64,000 bases of DNA from NCBI GenBank assembly GCA_903876735.1, contig CAIRAW010000038.1:1-64000 (forward strand), read 5' to 3'. The notes under the pieces are model-generated. The model did no database searches. It had not been told where the DNA came from and saw only the letters and a list, made by a program, of their open reading frames with translations. A program made the position numbers and the translations under genes. Below are positions 60,873-64,000 of the stretch, piece after piece. The number at the start of each line of letters is the position of its first letter. Positions within the stretch are counted from its first letter, which is position 1. This stretch comes from an uncultured beta proteobacterium (GTDB lineage: Bacteria; Pseudomonadota; Gammaproteobacteria; Burkholderiales; Burkholderiaceae_C).

Positions 60873-63800
60873 ATGTGGTTCACCCGTGTCAGTCTGAATA
60901 ACCCGGTTTTCGCGACCATGGCCATGCTGGCCATCGTGGTGCTGGGCCTGTTCTCCTACCAGCGCCTGCAGGTTGACCAGTTCCCCAATGTCGACTTCCC
61001 GGTCGTTGTCATCACGGCCGAATACCCAGGCGCCTCGCCCGAAATTGTCGAGAGCGAAGTGACCAAGAAAATGGAGGAAGGTGTCAACTCGATCGCAGGC
61101 ATTAACGCCCTGACCTCGCGCAGCTACGAAGGCATGTCGGTCGTCATCATCGAATTCCAGTTGCACATCAACGGACGCAAGGCAGCCGACGACGTGCGCG
61201 AAAAAGTCGCCATCGTGCGCCCGACCCTGCGCACCGAAGTAAAGGAACCGCGCGTGCTGCGCTTCGACCCCGCCAGCAAGGCGATCTGGTCTTTAGCTGT
61301 ACTTCCCGGTGCGGCCGGGCCAAGCCAAAAACAGCTCAGTGATGTGGAACTCACCAACTGGGCCGACCAGACCCTCAGAAAGCGCCTGGAGAATGTGCGC
61401 GGTGTGGGCTCCGTCACGGTGATTGGCGGCACCAAGCGCGAAATCAATATCTACCTCAAGCCCCAGGCGCTCGAAGCCTTTGGCGTCACGCCCGAGCAGG
61501 TGGTGGCGGCGGTCAACTATGAAAACCAGGACCTGCCGATGGGCGCGATCCGCTCGCTCGAGCAGGAACGCGTCGTCAAGATTGAAGCCCGCATGAAGCG
61601 GCCGGAGGATTTCGGCCGAATCATCGTGGCGCGCAAGAACGGCGCGCCGGTGCGGGTATCGCAGGTCGCCAGCGTCGTCGACGGCGCCCAGGAAACCGAC
61701 AGCCTGGCGCTCTACAACGGGCAGCGCACCCTGCTCATGAGCGTGCAGAAAGCGCAGGATGAAAACACCATCGGTGTGATCGACGGCCTGATGAAAACGG
61801 TCACCAGCATGAAGGCCGAGTTGCCGCCGGGCGTGCGACTCGAGCCAGTCTACGACGGCTCGCGCCAGATCCGCGTGGCGGTCGAAAACGTGCGCGAAAC
61901 GCTGTTCGAAGGCGCGCTGCTCACCATCCTGATCGTGTTCCTGTTTCTCAATTCCTGGCGCTCCACCGTCATCACCGGTCTGACGCTGCCGATTGCCCTG
62001 ATCGGCACCTTTTTGTTCATGAACCTGTTCGGCTTCACCATCAACATGATCACGCTGATGGCGCTGAGCCTGTGCGTGGGGCTGCTGATCGACGATGCCA
62101 TCGTGGTGCGCGAGAACATCGTGCGCCACGTGCAGATGGGCAAGAAGCCCTTTCAGGCCTCACTCGACGGCACGCAGGAAATCGGTCTGGCGGTGCTGGC
62201 CACCACGCTCTCCATCGTGGCCGTCTTCATGCCGATCGGTTTCATGGGCGGCATCATCGGCAAGTTCTTCCACGAGTTCGGCATCACCATCGTGGCCGCG
62301 GTGCTGATCTCGATGTTTGTCAGCTTCACGCTCGACCCCATGCTCTCGAGCGTCTGGCACGACCCCAGCATCGAGGCGCACCGCAACCACGGCCTCAATG
62401 ACGACGGCACGCCGCGCAAGGCCGTCACGTTTTACGACAAGACCATAGGCCGCGTCACCGGCTGGGTCGACCACGCCACCGAGCAGCTGATCGGCGCCTA
62501 CCAGGGCATTCTGCGCTGGTCGCTGGTGCACAAGCTCAAGACCCTGGCGCTCGCGCTCGTCATCTTCGTCACCAGCATTTTCATGGTGCCATTGCTGGGC
62601 ACCGACTTCGTGCCTTCGGCTGATTTTTCGGAAACCTGGCTCAACTTCTACACACCCATGGGCTCTTCGATCGAGGTCACCGAAGCCAAGGTCAAGCAGG
62701 TGGACGCCATCGTGCACAGCTACCCGGAAGTCAGCTACTCGCTGGCCACCATCAACACCAGCAGCGCCGGCAAGAGCTACGCCAGTTTTTATGTGCGCCT
62801 GATCGACCGCAAGGACCGCGTGCGCAACGTCGACGATCTGTCATCGGTGCTGCGCGAGCGCCTCAAGCAGGTGCCCGGCATCATCGTCACCCATGTCGGG
62901 CTGATGGACCCGGTGGGCGGGCAAAAGCAGATTGAGTTCTCGTTGCAAGGCCAGGATCTGCCCGAACTGGAACGCCTGACCGAATTGGTACGGCAAAAGA
63001 TCCACGCAATCCCGGGTCTGGTCGACCTCGACTCCAGCCTCAAGCCGCGAAAGCCGACCTTGGACGTAACCGTGCGCCGCGACGCGGCGTCTGACCTGGG
63101 CCTGGGCATGGCGCAGATTGCCAGTGCCCTGCGCACGCTGGTGGCGGGACAGACCGTGGGCAACTGGCGCGCGCCCGACGACCAGACCTACGACGTCAAC
63201 GTGCGCCTGGCGCCCGAGGCCCGCAACAACCCGGACGACCTGCAACGCCTGCCGTTCGCGCTTGGCATCAATGCCGACGGCAGCCCACGCATCGTGCGCC
63301 TGAACCAGGTCGCCAGCGTGAACGAATCGACCGGGCCGAATCAGATCAACCGGCGCGACATGACGCGCGAAGTGGCCATCAGCAGCAACGTCTATCAGCG
63401 CTCCGTGGGTGAAGTCTCCAACGACATCAAGGCCGCACTGGCCAGCATCAGTTTTCCGCCGGGCTACCGTTACCAGTTGGGTGGTTCGACCAAGAACATG
63501 GCCGAGTCTTTCGACTATGCGATCTCGGCCCTGGCGCTGGCCATCGCCTTTATTTACATGATTCTGGCCAGCCAGTTCAAGAGTTTTTTCCAGCCCCTGG
63601 CGCTGATGACGGCGCTGCCGCTGACCTTGATCGGTGTCGTGCTGTCCCTGCTGATGTTCGGCTCGACCTTGTCGATGTTTTCCATCATCGGCGTCGTGAT
63701 GCTGATGGGCCTGGTGACCAAGAACGCCATTTTGCTGGTGGACTTCGCGATCCGCGCCCGCGAGGACGGCATGGAGCGCAGCGCGGCGCTGCTGATGGCG

Positions 63801-64000
63801 GCCAAGGTGCGCTTGCGCCCCATCCTGATGACGACGCTGGCCATGATCTTCGGCATGCTGCCGCTGGCCATGGCGTTGACCGAAGGCTCGGAGCAGCGTG
63901 CCCCCATGGGCCAGGCCGTCATCGGCGGCGTGATAACCTCCTCCCTGCTGACCCTGGTGGTGGTACCGGTGGTCTACTGCTACATGGATGATCTGGCGCA
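60873..64000 (+). CDS. RND multidrug efflux pump (AcrB/HAE1-type), 3' end beyond the window
   Basis: 1,042 codons are visible; only the last few helix residues are missing. The sequence starts [22 protein letters not shown]4 carries D407 and D408 in [12 protein letters not shown], and TM10 carries K950 in [15 protein letters not shown], the proton-relay residues of AcrB-type pumps. It exports drugs, solvents or metabolites in exchange for protons, as a trimer with the adaptor encoded just upstream. No outer-membrane factor is seen before the edge; it may follow. Confidence 0.95.
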   Translation, partial: MWFTRVSLNNPVFATMAMLAIVVLGLFSYQRLQVDQFPNVDFPVVVITAEYPGASPEIVESEVTKKMEEGVNSIAGINALTSRSYEGMSVVIIEFQLHINGRKAADDVREKVAIVRPTLRTEVKEPRVLRFDPASKAIWSLAVLPGAAGPSQKQLSDVELTNWADQTLRKRLENVRGVGSVTVIGGTKREINIYLKPQALEAFGVTPEQVVAAVNYENQDLPMGAIRSLEQERVVKIEARMKRPEDFGRIIVARKNGAPVRVSQVASVVDGAQETDSLALYNGQRTLLMSVQKAQDENTIGVIDGLMKTVTSMKAELPPGVRLEPVYDGSRQIRVAVENVRETLFEGALLTILIVFLFLNSWRSTVITGLTLPIALIGTFLFMNLFGFTINMITLMALSLCVGLLIDDAIVVRENIVRHVQMGKKPFQASLDGTQEIGLAVLATTLSIVAVFMPIGFMGGIIGKFFHEFGITIVAAVLISMFVSFTLDPMLSSVWHDPSIEAHRNHGLNDDGTPRKAVTFYDKTIGRVTGWVDHATEQLIGAYQGILRWSLVHKLKTLALALVIFVTSIFMVPLLGTDFVPSADFSETWLNFYTPMGSSIEVTEAKVKQVDAIVHSYPEVSYSLATINTSSAGKSYASFYVRLIDRKDRVRNVDDLSSVLRERLKQVPGIIVTHVGLMDPVGGQKQIEFSLQGQDLPELERLTELVRQKIHAIPGLVDLDSSLKPRKPTLDVTVRRDAASDLGLGMAQIASALRTLVAGQTVGNWRAPDDQTYDVNVRLAPEARNNPDDLQRLPFALGINADGSPRIVRLNQVASVNESTGPNQINRRDMTREVAISSNVYQRSVGEVSNDIKAALASISFPPGYRYQLGGSTKNMAESFDYAISALALAIAFIYMILASQFKSFFQPLALMTALPLTLIGVVLSLLMFGSTLSMFSIIGVVMLMGLVTKNAILLVDFAIRAREDGMERSAALLMAAKVRLRPILMTTLAMIFGMLPLAMALTEGSEQRAPMGQAVIGGVITSSLLTLVVVPVVYCYMDDLA

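Noticed and set aside
1-64000. tRNA, rRNA or replication origin
   Set aside because: No CCA-ended cloverleaf, rRNA core sequence, DnaA box cluster or dnaA/repA gene was recognised.

Overview
The window reads as chromosome of a GC-rich betaproteobacterium of the order Burkholderiales. The TRAP transporters, the phasin, the Entner-Doudoroff pair and the protein sequences look most like Comamonadaceae of the Rhodoferax/Polaromonas type; this placement is my inference from recalled families, not a search. I see no rRNA, tRNA or CRISPR. Genes are densely packed and many operons are joined by ATGA overlaps.

Layout. 1-4.3 kb: fatty/acyl-CoA genes (partial acyl-CoA synthetase, acyl-CoA dehydrogenase, hot-dog dehydratase) opposite a LysR regulator and a methyltransferase. 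4.4-12 kb, minus strand: aminotransferase V, gamma-glutamyltransferase, a benzoate-CoA-ligase-like enzyme and a complete DctPQM TRAP importer, suggesting uptake and activation of an organic acid. 12-16.6 kb: a TPR membrane protein, a thiamine-binding-type protein, an RNase D-like exonuclease, a second acyl-CoA ligase and an alpha/beta hydrolase.

16.7-31.9 kb is a tungsten/molybdenum block: a tungsten aldehyde oxidoreductase operon (ferredoxin, AOR, FAD subunit, MoaD-like protein, small unknown protein), a divergent GAF-Fis regulator translationally coupled to modABC, then pepF and terC, then tupBCA plus an extra binding protein, and a divergent ModE-like regulator. The transporters bring in tungstate/molybdate, the MoaD-like protein probably helps make the pterin cofactor, and the AOR interconverts aldehydes and acids with electrons passing through the ferredoxin and FAD subunits.

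32-43 kb: a TRAP permease pair without a binding protein, a P-type cation ATPase with an FNR-like box, a 2-hydroxyacid dehydrogenase, NhaD, PncB, a nitroreductase, a thioesterase and a phasin with PhaR-like operators.

43,201-49,805 is a 6,605-bp transposon of the IS1595 type with perfect 22-bp terminal inverted repeats and an 8-bp target duplication. It carries a ribbon-helix-helix-like protein behind three palindromic operators, a CoiA-like nuclease, truncated ORFs, the transposase, a small unknown protein, a papain-like YiiX-type protein, and a duplicated coiled-coil gene, one copy of which has an in-frame TGA. It landed at the stop codon of an MFS gene.

49.8-64 kb: MFS/MarR, thioesterase, gloA, eda-edd, pdxH, an AEC carrier, an M14-type deacylase, msrA, and a TetR-adaptor-RND efflux operon running off the right edge. 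REP-like palindromes with TCATTGCG / CCGGGATGACA ends are scattered through the intergenic spaces.
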